Assembly: GCA_963975155.1 (NCBI GenBank)
Contig: CAXBFG010000006.1
Location: 62,001 to 126,000, forward strand
Origin: UBA5109 sp963975155
GTDB taxonomy: Bacteria > Pseudomonadota > Gammaproteobacteria > Pseudomonadales > Pseudohongiellaceae
Direction: 5' to 3'
DNA: 64,000 nucleotides
Shown: piece by piece, positions 46,810 to 55,604 of the stretch
Numbering within the stretch: the first letter of the stretch is position 1
Layout of the letters: each line of letters opens with the position of its first letter
Made by a program: the position numbers and the translations under genes
Notes under the pieces: model-generated
The model's database searches: none
What the model was told of the DNA's origin: nothing
Seen by the model: the letters and a program-made list of their open reading frames with translations, nothing else

Positions 46810-47631
46810 TCATTCCAGGCAGGCATGCAGCCACAATTCCCTGCAATGTTTAAGTAAATGTTTTATTTTATTGTCAAATAATCTATAAATCTCATCGTAT
46901 GTCTTTGTATTTTCTGAAGCCTGATCAGTTCCGGCTTGTTGCTGGACCCATTGTTTCAATACATGCATGTCATTAACTTCGCCAAGGGTTTTACCCAGCT
47001 TTTCAAATATATTAGCGGGCAACAGAGACTTATTATCAGCTCCACTTATAATTTCATTCTGGAAATATAAATATTTCACTTTTTTACGCCATTTATGCAG
47101 TTTTTCCAGATCATTTTTCTTAAATACCCTGGTGCCTTGTTTGCATATTTTCGCCAGTTTATCCTTTACATAGACATGTATACTCTTCACTGCTATGTCT
47201 TTATCCGGCAGTTGCTGATAGTCATTCTGAATATTATGACAAATCTTTTTTATTGCATTGATGTCAAGCTTCTGTTGTTCTGACCGTGCTGTAATTAATT
47301 TTACCGTATGCATTAATAACAATTTTATATCGTTATTACTATTATCCTGCATAATACTATCCAGCAGCGGCAGCAGCACATCCCGATCTCTTCGTGCAGA
47401 TAACAGGTGACTTAATAACTTCAGGTAAGGCACTAATTTGACTTTATCCAGTGGCAATCCCACCAGGGCATCAATTAACTTTACACGGGCAAGTGACCTT
47501 TTAATGCTTACCCGGACCTCATGCACCATTTCATGTGATATTTCATGCGTGACAGGAATCACTTCCGAGAGCAGACCCCAGACAGGCTCTAATGCTTCAT
47601 TTATTAACTCTTTAGTCGAAAAGAATTTCAT
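46810..47631 (-). CDS. CHAD domain protein
   Basis: 273 residues with the helical CHAD layout: an early conserved His/Arg helix (HEMVHEVRVSIKRSLARVK), SHLLSARRDRDVLLPLLDS, and a second repeat with LHKWRKKVKYLYFQNE and LGKTLGEVNDMHVLKQW. These conserved basic residues line a positively charged cavity, and CHAD proteins are known to bind polyphosphate granules. Located directly upstream of PPK2 on the same strand, it should be part of a polyphosphate unit. Confidence 0.9.
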   Translation of the reverse strand: MKFFSTKELINEALEPVWGLLSEVIPVTHEISHEMVHEVRVSIKRSLARVKLIDALVGLPLDKVKLVPYLKLLSHLLSARRDRDVLLPLLDSIMQDNSNNDIKLLLMHTVKLITARSEQQKLDINAIKKICHNIQNDYQQLPDKDIAVKSIHVYVKDKLAKICKQGTRVFKKNDLEKLHKWRKKVKYLYFQNEIISGADNKSLLPANIFEKLGKTLGEVNDMHVLKQWVQQQAGTDQASENTKTYDEIYRLFDNKIKHLLKHCRELWLHACLE

Positions 47632-47942
47632 ATGACGCTCTAGATTTCAGAATAATCTGTTGATGTTGTCAACAAGTTAACTATTTTAGGAAAATATAAT
47701 CCACCTGTTAACTAACTAATGCATGGATCAGAAAGTAGTTACAAAACACATAGTTTTTCAGATTGGAACAACATTTTGAGGGTGATAATACTTTAAGCCC
47801 TGGTCTTGCGTTGAAATGTTTATTGGACTGTGGATTCAAAGTATCTCTTGCGAAACCCATTCTCTTAAAAATAAAAAAGCCGCCGGCTGTTCACCGGCGG
47901 CCTTCTTTTACTGCTTAAAATAAACTGACTAATTCGTAAGAA
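47632..47942. other. Intergenic region upstream of the CHAD gene
   Basis: 311 bases with the receptor terminator at its right end. A GTTGA-N5-TCAAC palindrome at 47659-47673 lies 28 bases before the CHAD start; it resembles an FNR half-site pair but with spacing one base too short. Nothing else recognised. Confidence 0.45.
47868..47901 (-). terminator. Rho-independent terminator of receptor gene 1
   Basis: An 8-bp GC-only stem (GCCGCCGG / CCGGCGGC, 47879-47901) with a seven-base loop, followed in the minus direction by a T-rich tract (TTTTTTATTTTT). It lies about 40 bases after the stop of the first TonB-dependent receptor. It has the same design as the hairpin at 51256-51280. Confidence 0.88.
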
Positions 47943-50516
47943 TTAGAAAGTCATTCTTGCACGTACCCCATAAGTTCTGGGTGCACCATAGCCGATCCAA
48001 CCTGCTCTGGCTGAAGCGATATACACATCATCAGTCAAGTTGCGGATATAAAACTGAAGAGTCCAGTCATTTTTATCATAGGCTAAAGTGAAATCAGTGA
48101 GATCCCTTGCATCATTACGATAGTAATCCGTTTGAATTACGTTTGACCAGCTCTCATCAGTATGAGAGAAAGCCAAGCGTGGAGTCAACGTACCACCAGC
48201 GAATGGAATCTCATAATCTATTGCAATATTATAAGAAAGATCCGGGGCTTGAACTTGTGGCTGACCACTAAAGCTAACCCAGTACGGATCATAATCAAAA
48301 CAGTTACCGTTCGGGATGGTATTGCCTGGATTGCTTGGATCCGCTACTCGAGCTGTAGCTGCTGTAGCAGGATTATTATCACCATAGGTGGTCACTGTGC
48401 CAATGCCACACTGTGGCAACCAGTCCAATGCGCCACCCAGGTCATTTTCAGCAAAGCGTGGTATTGCATCTTCATTGATAGTTCTGATGCCCTCAACTTC
48501 TGAGTCATTAAATGCTACTGAGAAATTAATACCAAAATTGCCTAAGAAGACCTGACCAGAGGCTTCAATACCATTGATGGTTGCATCACCGATATTGGAG
48601 TTAGTCGTATCTGCACCAGTAGGATCACCGATGTTGAACGCACTACCCTGAAGATCAGAGTAATCCATGAAATAGAAATTCAGATCTCCGGTAAAGAGTC
48701 CATCAAACAAGGAACCTTTCCAGCCAAACTCGATATCATTGATATCCTCTGGTTGTACACCAGTACCCTGATGAGTACCTGCTTTATACCCTTTCGCATA
48801 GAAAACGTATAAGAAGTCGGTGTCAGTCGGCGACCAGTTCAAACCAATCTTGTAGGTAGGCACTTCAGTATCAACATTTTTTAGCTGAATGTCTGATGTG
48901 TTAGCAACAACCACCCTACAACCGTAATTTGGTGCAGTACCAACGACTCCTGCTGTTCCGCCAGTCGTTTGCGGATTCAGGAATTCCTGACCTGTCAGAC
49001 CATAGCGCAGACAAGTGTCATAAGAACCAGTTGGAGCAGATGCGAGTGGTTGACGACGAATCACTTCGGTATCACGCCAGCTATCATCGACATTCCAGCG
49101 TGCACCCACTGCCAACTCAAGTTCATCATTGATATCAAAGGTATATTGTCCAAATACAGCCTGGTTAACCACGTTCGCAGGGGTCAAAACAAAGTCAGTA
49201 GTGGTTGGCACGGCAAGATCTCCACAGGGAACATGAGTGCCATCAGGCTGCCATCCACATTGCTCATTAGCGGAAGCATGGTTGCTGAACAGAACTGGCG
49301 TAGTTCGTTGTTGTCTGAACGCACCAACAATCCAGTTGCCTCTGCTACCGTCATCGGCAGAAGTCAGCGAAATCTCATTGGTCCAGGAGCGGTTATCAGG
49401 TCCCAACTGGAACGTATCAGGTATGATAGGTACTCGAGTGCTTAGGTTTCCGGCACCGGATGACGTCGAGTTTACATAAAGCTTGTTGTAACCTGTATTG
49501 GTATTCAAGGTCATGCCATTGGGCAATTCCCAGTCCAGAAACATGGACCACTGCTCATTTTCCTGTGCGTCAGTATTTGGAAACATTTGATAGACTTGAT
49601 AGGGGTTCGCAGGACCAGGCGTATACTCTCTCCACTGTGCATAAGTGGTTACCTCAACCGGTAGTCCACTAACAGGATCTATTGTGAAACCTGTCGTTGG
49701 CTTATACTGAGGTACGCGAACGTCACCATCATGATTCACAGCATTTTGCATTACTTTAAAAGTAGCTGAGAAAGTATCACTGGGTTCCCACAATAAGCTT
49801 AAGCGTACTGAGCGGTTGTCCAGGTTGCCTACCTGAAAGGCCTCTTGGTTATTGGCCAATATAGCGCCACCCAAGTTTTGATAATAACTTCCGCGTTGTT
49901 CTGTGAGAACAGCTATACGAGCTGCCCAGGTATCACTGATCGGTAAATTAAGGGCGGCTTCCACACTATTCATGCGATAGTTGCCAAAACTACCATCAAC
50001 GTGCCCATGAACGCCATCAAAGTCTGGATTGGCTGAATTAATCAGAATCGCACCACCAGCTGCGGATTGTCCGATGAACGTACCCTGTGGTCCACGTAGA
50101 ACCTCAATAGTACCAACGTCAAAGAAAGCACCGTTAAGCCCCATTGGCTCACCATGTACCAAGCCATCGTTTACAATCTGTACACCCATTTGCACATCAG
50201 GTGAGAATACACTGGTACCAACACCCCTGATATTCACATCACTACCCACCCCGTTATCCTGAATCTGGATACCAGGCATGGCATTTTGCAGGTCTCGAAC
50301 TTCTCTTATGCCGTTTTCGCGCAGTTGTTGTCCAGTGAAAACTTCCATGGAAATAGAAGTTGTTTGCTCTGTGGCATCGCGACGTTCAGCCGTTACCACC
50401 ACCTCTTCGATAGTCCTTTGCGCAAAAGCACCGGTTGGCACTATTAACGCAACAGCAACAGCCGCAGCTATTGATGAGCTTAACTTATGTTTTTTATGCA
50501 TTTTTGATAGATACAT
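47943..50516 (-). CDS. TonB-dependent receptor (tandem copy 1)
   Basis: 857 residues. A signal peptide (cleavage near GAFAQ) is followed by a TonB box-like IEEVVVTAERRD, a plug domain (about 50-160, with NAMPGIQIQDNGVGSDVNIR and RGPQGTFIGQSAAGGAI) and a 22-strand-type barrel ending in GVRARMTF. Such receptors take up large or scarce ligands (siderophores, vitamins, oligosaccharides, other organics) across the outer membrane using TonB. It agrees with the receptor at 51316-53892 over nearly the whole length, so the pair arose by tandem duplication. Ligand unknown. No own promoter was identified with confidence. Confidence 0.93.
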   Translation of the reverse strand: MYLSKMHKKHKLSSSIAAAVAVALIVPTGAFAQRTIEEVVVTAERRDATEQTTSISMEVFTGQQLRENGIREVRDLQNAMPGIQIQDNGVGSDVNIRGVGTSVFSPDVQMGVQIVNDGLVHGEPMGLNGAFFDVGTIEVLRGPQGTFIGQSAAGGAILINSANPDFDGVHGHVDGSFGNYRMNSVEAALNLPISDTWAARIAVLTEQRGSYYQNLGGAILANNQEAFQVGNLDNRSVRLSLLWEPSDTFSATFKVMQNAVNHDGDVRVPQYKPTTGFTIDPVSGLPVEVTTYAQWREYTPGPANPYQVYQMFPNTDAQENEQWSMFLDWELPNGMTLNTNTGYNKLYVNSTSSGAGNLSTRVPIIPDTFQLGPDNRSWTNEISLTSADDGSRGNWIVGAFRQQRTTPVLFSNHASANEQCGWQPDGTHVPCGDLAVPTTTDFVLTPANVVNQAVFGQYTFDINDELELAVGARWNVDDSWRDTEVIRRQPLASAPTGSYDTCLRYGLTGQEFLNPQTTGGTAGVVGTAPNYGCRVVVANTSDIQLKNVDTEVPTYKIGLNWSPTDTDFLYVFYAKGYKAGTHQGTGVQPEDINDIEFGWKGSLFDGLFTGDLNFYFMDYSDLQGSAFNIGDPTGADTTNSNIGDATINGIEASGQVFLGNFGINFSVAFNDSEVEGIRTINEDAIPRFAENDLGGALDWLPQCGIGTVTTYGDNNPATAATARVADPSNPGNTIPNGNCFDYDPYWVSFSGQPQVQAPDLSYNIAIDYEIPFAGGTLTPRLAFSHTDESWSNVIQTDYYRNDARDLTDFTLAYDKNDWTLQFYIRNLTDDVYIASARAGWIGYGAPRTYGVRARMTF

Positions 50517-51108
50517 CTGGGATCCCCTTAGTTTTTGATTGTTATTCTTACTTTCTTATTTTTAGGGTTTTGCACTACCTATAACATGCAAATATATTGC
50601 AAGAATTATGGATAGCCTGTTGACCTTACTACTTCTTTTCTAAAGAAACAAGAAATTATGATTTAAACAAGGAAGAGGTGGCGCCTAGTTGACTTTCCTA
50701 ATTATTCAAAACCTGAGATTTCAACAGTAGTATCACAACTTTTCAGTACAATTAGGGGCCTAGCAAACCAACAATAGCTTTTCTATGTCTGAAAGTGATT
50801 CATCATAAAAATTGTCTGAATTTTCTTAAAAAACTGACCTGGATTACAGGTTTAATACTGTTTTTACCATGAAGCAAGGTATTACCGAATCTCAAGGTAA
50901 ATGAAGGTGACAATTATTGTAAAAAATGACTTTTGAGAATTCTGGCTCTTGATTTATTTTAAATAATATCTATATAAATCAGATAGTTGAGAATTATAGA
51001 CAGGTTATAAGAAGAGAAACTGAATACCAGCTATAGGCGCAATTAATGGAGGGAAATATGGGATTTGAGCCCTCGCTACCTTCAGGTATACACACTTTTC
51101 ATGGGAGT

Positions 51109-51144
51109 TTGCATGCTACTGTCATGAGGGGTTGCATGCTACTG
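51109..51144 (+). repeat. Short direct repeat, period 23
   Basis: TTGCATGCTACTG occurs at 51109-51121 and 51132-51144. Each copy contains the palindrome GCATGC. It could be a protein-binding pair or a leftover of a small tandem duplication. Confidence 0.6.
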
Positions 51145-51244
51145 GCCGCCTCCAAGGCCACGAGGACCAAAGTACTTATCTAAATTGCAATATTTGAAAA
51201 AGGCTTTAGTGGTGTAGGGAGTCTTCAACAAAAACTGTCCCCTT

Positions 51245-51280
51245 ATAAATAAGAAAGCCATCGGCTTTACACCGATGGCT
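51245..51280 (-). terminator. Rho-independent terminator of receptor gene 2
   Basis: A 9-bp stem (AGCCATCGG / CCGATGGCT, 51256-51280) with a seven-base loop, followed in the minus direction by a T-rich stretch (TTCTTATTTAT). It is about 35 bases after the stop of the second receptor and is homologous to the terminator at 47868-47901 with paired substitutions in the stem. Confidence 0.85.
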
Positions 51281-51315
51281 CTCGTTTGAACATCAAACTA
51301 TCTAATTCGTAAAAA

Positions 51316-53892
51316 TTAGAAGTTCATTCTGGCACGCAGACCATAAGTTCTAGGTGCACCATAACCTATCCAACCATCTCTAGCTGATGTGATATATACA
51401 TTATCAGTTAAATTACGGATATATAACTGAAGAGTCCAGTCATCTTTATCAAAGTCCAGAGTGAAATCAGTTAAATTCCTTGCATCATTACGGTAGTAAT
51501 CGGTTTGAATCACGTTTGAATAGCTCTCATCGGTATGTGAGAAAGCCAGGCGTGGCGTCAACATTCCACCAGCAAATGGAATCTCATAATCTATAGCAAG
51601 ATTATATGAGAGTTCAGGGGCTTGGATTTGTGGTTGACCACTAAAGCTAACCCAGTAAGGATCATAATCAAAACAGTTGCCATTCGGGATGGTATTGCCT
51701 GGATTGGATGGATCCGCGACTCGTGCAGTAGATACTGTAGCTGGGTTGTTATCACCGTAGGTAGCAACAGTGCCTAAACCACACTGGGGTAGCCAGTCCA
51801 ATGCGCCACCCAGGTCATTTTCAGCCCAGGCAGGTAATGCATCCTCATTGATTGTTCTGATACCTTCAACTTCTGAATCAGAATAAGCTACTGAGAAAGA
51901 AATACCAAAGTCGCCTAAAAAGACGTTGCCCGAAGCTTCAATACCATTGATTGTCGCATCCCCTATATTGGAGTTAGTAGTATCTGCACCAGTGGGGTCA
52001 CCAGTATTGAACGCACTACCCTGAAGATCAGAGTAATCCATGAAATAGAAGTTCAGGTCTCCGGTAAAGAGTCCATCAAACAGGCTGCCTTTCCAGCCAA
52101 ACTCGATATCGTCGATATCTTCAGGCTGAACACCGGTACCCTGGTGAGTACCGGCTTTATACCCTTTCGCATAGAAAACGTATAAGAAATCGGTGTCAGT
52201 CGGTGACCAGTTCAAGCCAATCTTGTAGGTAGGCACTTCGGTATCAACATTCTTGTTCTGAATATCGGAAGTGCTCGCAACAACTACCCTGCAACCATAG
52301 TTTGGTGCAGTACCAACAACTCCTGCAGTACCGGAACTGGTTTGGGGACTCAGAAATTCCTGACCTGTTAATCCGTATTGCAGACAAGTCTCATAAGAAC
52401 CGGTTGGAGCAGCTGCCAGTGGTTGACGGCGAATAACCAGGGTATCACGCCAGCTGTCATCCACATTCCAGCGAGCACCTACCGCCAGTTCGAGTTCATC
52501 ATTTATATCAAAGGTGTACTGCCCGAATACCGCCTGGTTAACTACGTTCGCCGGAGTCAGGACAAAGTCGGTAGTACTTGGTACGGTAAGATCGCCACAG
52601 GCTACATGAGTACCATCTGATTGCCATCCGCATTGTTCATTAGGAGAACTTGGGTTGCTGAACAGAACAGGTGTGGTTCTTTGTTGTCTGAATGCACCAA
52701 CAATCCAGTTACCTCTGCTGCCATCATCTGCAGATGTCAGCGTTATTTCATTGGTCCATGAACGGTTATCAGGACCCAGCTGGTATGTGTCAGGTATAAT
52801 GGGCACGCGAGTACTTGAATTGCCAGTTCCATTTGATGCAGTCGAGCGTACATAAAGTTTGTTGTAGCCAGTATTCGTATTGACAGTCATGCCATTGGCT
52901 AATTCCCAATTCAATGCCATTGACCACTGCTCATTTTCCTGTGCGTCAGTATTTGGCCACATTTGGTAGACTTGAAAAGGGTTGGCAGGACCAGGTGTGT
53001 ACTCTCTCCACCGGGAATAAGTCACTACTTCAACCGGGAGTCCAGTAACCGGATCCACCTGGTAACCTGTTGTAGGTTTATATTGTGGCACCCGAACATC
53101 ACCATCATGGTCTACAGCATTTTGCATTACTTTAAACGTGGCTGAGAAGCTATCGCTAGGTTCCCACAATAAACTTAAACGTACTGAGCGGTTATCCAGA
53201 CTGCCTGGTTGAAACGCTTCTTGATTATTGGCTATTACCGCGCCACCGAGGTTTTGATAGTAGCTTTGACGTTGTTCACTAAGAACAGCTATACGAGCTG
53301 CCCAAGTATCAGAGATGGGTAAGTTAAGAGCAGCTTCCAAACTATTGGATCGATAGTTACCCAGCTTGCCATCAACGTGCCCATGAATACCATCAAAGTC
53401 TGGATTGGCTGAGTTAATCAGAATCGCTCCACCAGCTGCAGATTGCCCAATGAAAGTACCCTGTGGTCCTCGTAAAACCTCAATTGCGCCAACGTCGAAG
53501 AATGCGCCATTAAGTCCCATCGGCTCGCCGTGTACCAATCCATCGTTTACAATTTGTACACCCATTTGCACATCAGGTGAGAAAACACTGCTACCAACAC
53601 CCCTGATATTTACATCACTACCAAGACCGTTATCCTGAATCTGGATGCCGGGCATTGCATTTTGCAGATCACGAATCTCACTTATTCCACTTGAGCGTAG
53701 TTGTTCACCAGTGAAAACTTCCATGGAAATGGAAGTTGTTTGTTCTGTAGCGTCACGTCGCTCAGCCGTCACAACCACTTCTTCAATAGCTCTTTGTGCA
53801 AAGGCGCCAGTTGGTACTATTAGAGCAACAGCAACAGCCGCAGCTATTGATGAGCTTAGAGTATGTCTTTTATGGTTCTTTGATAAATACAC
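51316..53892 (-). CDS. TonB-dependent receptor (tandem copy 2)
   Basis: 858 residues, signal peptide, TonB-box-like IEEVVVTAERRD, plug and barrel as in copy 1, ending GLRARMNF. Most positions are identical to copy 1; differences are scattered, with clusters near the plug (EQLRSSGISEIRD versus QQLRENGIREVRD) and in a loop around GTGNSSTRVP. The conservation of both long frames argues that both are functional. Different loops may shift ligand preference. About 1.1 kb of gene-free sequence lies upstream. Confidence 0.93.
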   Translation of the reverse strand: MYLSKNHKRHTLSSSIAAAVAVALIVPTGAFAQRAIEEVVVTAERRDATEQTTSISMEVFTGEQLRSSGISEIRDLQNAMPGIQIQDNGLGSDVNIRGVGSSVFSPDVQMGVQIVNDGLVHGEPMGLNGAFFDVGAIEVLRGPQGTFIGQSAAGGAILINSANPDFDGIHGHVDGKLGNYRSNSLEAALNLPISDTWAARIAVLSEQRQSYYQNLGGAVIANNQEAFQPGSLDNRSVRLSLLWEPSDSFSATFKVMQNAVDHDGDVRVPQYKPTTGYQVDPVTGLPVEVVTYSRWREYTPGPANPFQVYQMWPNTDAQENEQWSMALNWELANGMTVNTNTGYNKLYVRSTASNGTGNSSTRVPIIPDTYQLGPDNRSWTNEITLTSADDGSRGNWIVGAFRQQRTTPVLFSNPSSPNEQCGWQSDGTHVACGDLTVPSTTDFVLTPANVVNQAVFGQYTFDINDELELAVGARWNVDDSWRDTLVIRRQPLAAAPTGSYETCLQYGLTGQEFLSPQTSSGTAGVVGTAPNYGCRVVVASTSDIQNKNVDTEVPTYKIGLNWSPTDTDFLYVFYAKGYKAGTHQGTGVQPEDIDDIEFGWKGSLFDGLFTGDLNFYFMDYSDLQGSAFNTGDPTGADTTNSNIGDATINGIEASGNVFLGDFGISFSVAYSDSEVEGIRTINEDALPAWAENDLGGALDWLPQCGLGTVATYGDNNPATVSTARVADPSNPGNTIPNGNCFDYDPYWVSFSGQPQIQAPELSYNLAIDYEIPFAGGMLTPRLAFSHTDESYSNVIQTDYYRNDARNLTDFTLDFDKDDWTLQLYIRNLTDNVYITSARDGWIGYGAPRTYGLRARMNF

Positions 53893-54566
53893 TTATATTT
53901 TCCCCTTATTTCTCTAATGGAATTGCAATTTAAAACAGATTATCAATTATCCTGGCCCTTAGCTTTTAGCTAAATATTTTGGGTAATTAATAAAATGCGC
54001 GGGCATATTCAACTGTAATTTATTGTGTGACAAGTGATTTTACCATGAAAATAAGGAATTAATTGTCAGGTATTTTTGTGTCAGAAATATGGACGTGCAC
54101 ATTTGCCAGATGCGACTTTATATGCTTAGTTCCAGGCAATCATTTGTATAGTATCTACTATGTGGATTAGGCTCTGAATTCTCTTGATGTTTGAAGCGGA
54201 ATTTGATTTATTAATGAGATAATTTACCAGAAAGTTCCCTCCTTTTTATACATAGGGCCAAGCAATGCCAGACAGAAATAACACGCATATTTAGCTTTAA
54301 AAGTTCAATTGCATATCGAAAGAACTGATCTAATTACTTTAGATTTTGATCGACTCCCCTGTTGAAAATAATCCTTTATGCACAAAAGCAGCCCATCAAA
54401 TAGTTCGTGCTGAAGACGGGTTAAATCCAATATTTAAAAAGCTATAAAGATGAAAGGTGACTCGACTAATTGTGGCATTATGAAAAGATTATGAAAAAAA
54501 TGTGAAGTATAAATAGTTTGTTAATAATGAAGAAAGTCTGAAATATCTAGCTACAATTATACTAAC

Positions 54567-54690
54567 GGGATCGACAAGTAACTTGACAAATTTGGCATAT
54601 AGGTTAATCAGCATATCGAAGCGAGTCTATAGTGCCATCGCTTCTCTGAAGAAGTATTATTTCGGTTCAAATAGTTAACATGTCGATACC
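54567..54690 (+). mobile_element. MITE-like relic with IS6-type ends (A)
   Basis: 124 bases with terminal inverted repeats (GGGATCGACAAGTAAC at the left; the reverse complement of the right end reads GGTATCGACATGTTAAC). The inside matches the left end of the IS at 55605-56396, including GCCATCGCTTCTCT, which in the IS lies in the first codons of the transposase. It is therefore an internally deleted relative of that IS. No target-site duplication was seen. Confidence 0.7.
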
Positions 54691-54786
54691 GTTCAACTAG
54701 TGCTGACGCCGAAACCACGAGGACAAATATAAAAGACTTAATTTAGATTTGGCGGCGTGTGGAGTCTGTAGCGAAACCTGCTCGGT

Positions 54787-54934
54787 ATTTCCCTAATAAC
54801 AGGGTAAAAAACAGGGATTTTAATAACTAAATGTACTGCTCTCACTAACTAATTTAAAACTATCCAACAGTTTCAATATGTTACACAATTCTCAACTCTA
54901 TCCCCTTAAAATTAACAGGGAAAAACAGGGAATT
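54787..54934 (-). repeat. Pair of CCCTGTT-type motifs
   Basis: Two related stretches, about 54787-54820 and 54901-54934. On the minus strand each reads TCCCTGTTTTT, a second CCCTGTTA, and then an AGGG block. They lie just downstream of cytochrome copy 2. Origin unknown. Confidence 0.55.
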
Positions 54935-54965
54935 ATTCAGATAGAGCTAAGTTATCAATGTTTTC

Positions 54966-55586
54966 TTATCGCAGTTGTTGATTACTCTGATAAACACCAA
55001 AATGGACAAATGGCGCTATACCCCGTTGTCCTGGTCTGACATTGTCAGGCACGCGATGTCTAACTGGCGTCAAACTTTTAAGGTAAACCGCAATGGCATA
55101 AGCATCATCATTTTTAATATCTGCATAGCTGGGCCACGGCATTACCGGGACAGTCTGGGAATTATGATTATCCAAACCGCTTTTTACCATGGTCACAATC
55201 TGCCCAATACTCCAACTGCCAATACCTGTTTCCATATCAGGAGTCAGATTGCCTGGATACACAATTCCCGGGTTACGTATAGCCAGGGGGTTTGAATAAG
55301 CTATCCCAACATCTGATCCAGCCAACAGCTGGCTCGATTCGGGAACGCCCACCAGGGCTCCGTTGGTATGGCAACTACCACAGCCCAATAACCCCACCAT
55401 ATACTTGCCATTGGCGACGATTTCATCAGGAAAGCTCATTGCCGGGTCAGGGTTTGGAGTTTCCAAAATAGTGGCCCTTTCCAGTTGGGCATAATCATCC
55501 AAAGGGTTATAGGTATTAGCGCAGCCAGAAAAAATGAGGACCACTGAAGATATTTTCATGATATCTATAAAATAGAAATTTTTCAT
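54966..55586 (-). CDS. Cytochrome c lipoprotein (copy 2)
   Basis: 206 residues, a near twin of the protein encoded at 36071-36691. The lipobox is IFSGC, the heme motif CGSCH, and the likely axial Met is in PVMPWPSYAD. Starts at 55586 or 55559 are possible; the first aligns with copy 1 and has a GGGG stretch eight bases before it. The end of an IS6-like element lies only 18 bases upstream of the start, so the native promoter has probably been lost and expression would depend on the element or read-through. The relic at 54567-54690 lies on the other side. Confidence 0.87.
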   Translation of the reverse strand: MKNFYFIDIMKISSVVLIFSGCANTYNPLDDYAQLERATILETPNPDPAMSFPDEIVANGKYMVGLLGCGSCHTNGALVGVPESSQLLAGSDVGIAYSNPLAIRNPGIVYPGNLTPDMETGIGSWSIGQIVTMVKSGLDNHNSQTVPVMPWPSYADIKNDDAYAIAVYLKSLTPVRHRVPDNVRPGQRGIAPFVHFGVYQSNQQLR

Positions 55587-55604
55587 AGTCAGAACCCCAA
55601 AAAT

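Larger units (their letters stand above)
50517..51315. other. Long intergenic region between tandem receptors
   Basis: 799 bases, AT-rich. The right end holds the terminator of receptor 2 (51245-51280). A 13-base direct repeat lies at 51109-51144, and a stretch at 51138-51168 resembles one at 54697-54726 beyond receptor 2. The promoter of receptor 1 should lie in the left part. No gene fragment recognised. Confidence 0.5.
53893..54965. other. Long gene-free region upstream of receptor 2
   Basis: 1073 AT-rich bases. The left part should hold the receptor 2 promoter. It contains a short element with IS-like ends (54567-54690), a stretch at 54697-54726 resembling one at 51138-51168, and two copies of a CCCTGTT-containing motif (54787-54934). 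A short plus-strand frame at about 54371-54445 (ending IVRAEDGLNPIFKKL) looks faintly coding but was not identified. Confidence 0.5.
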
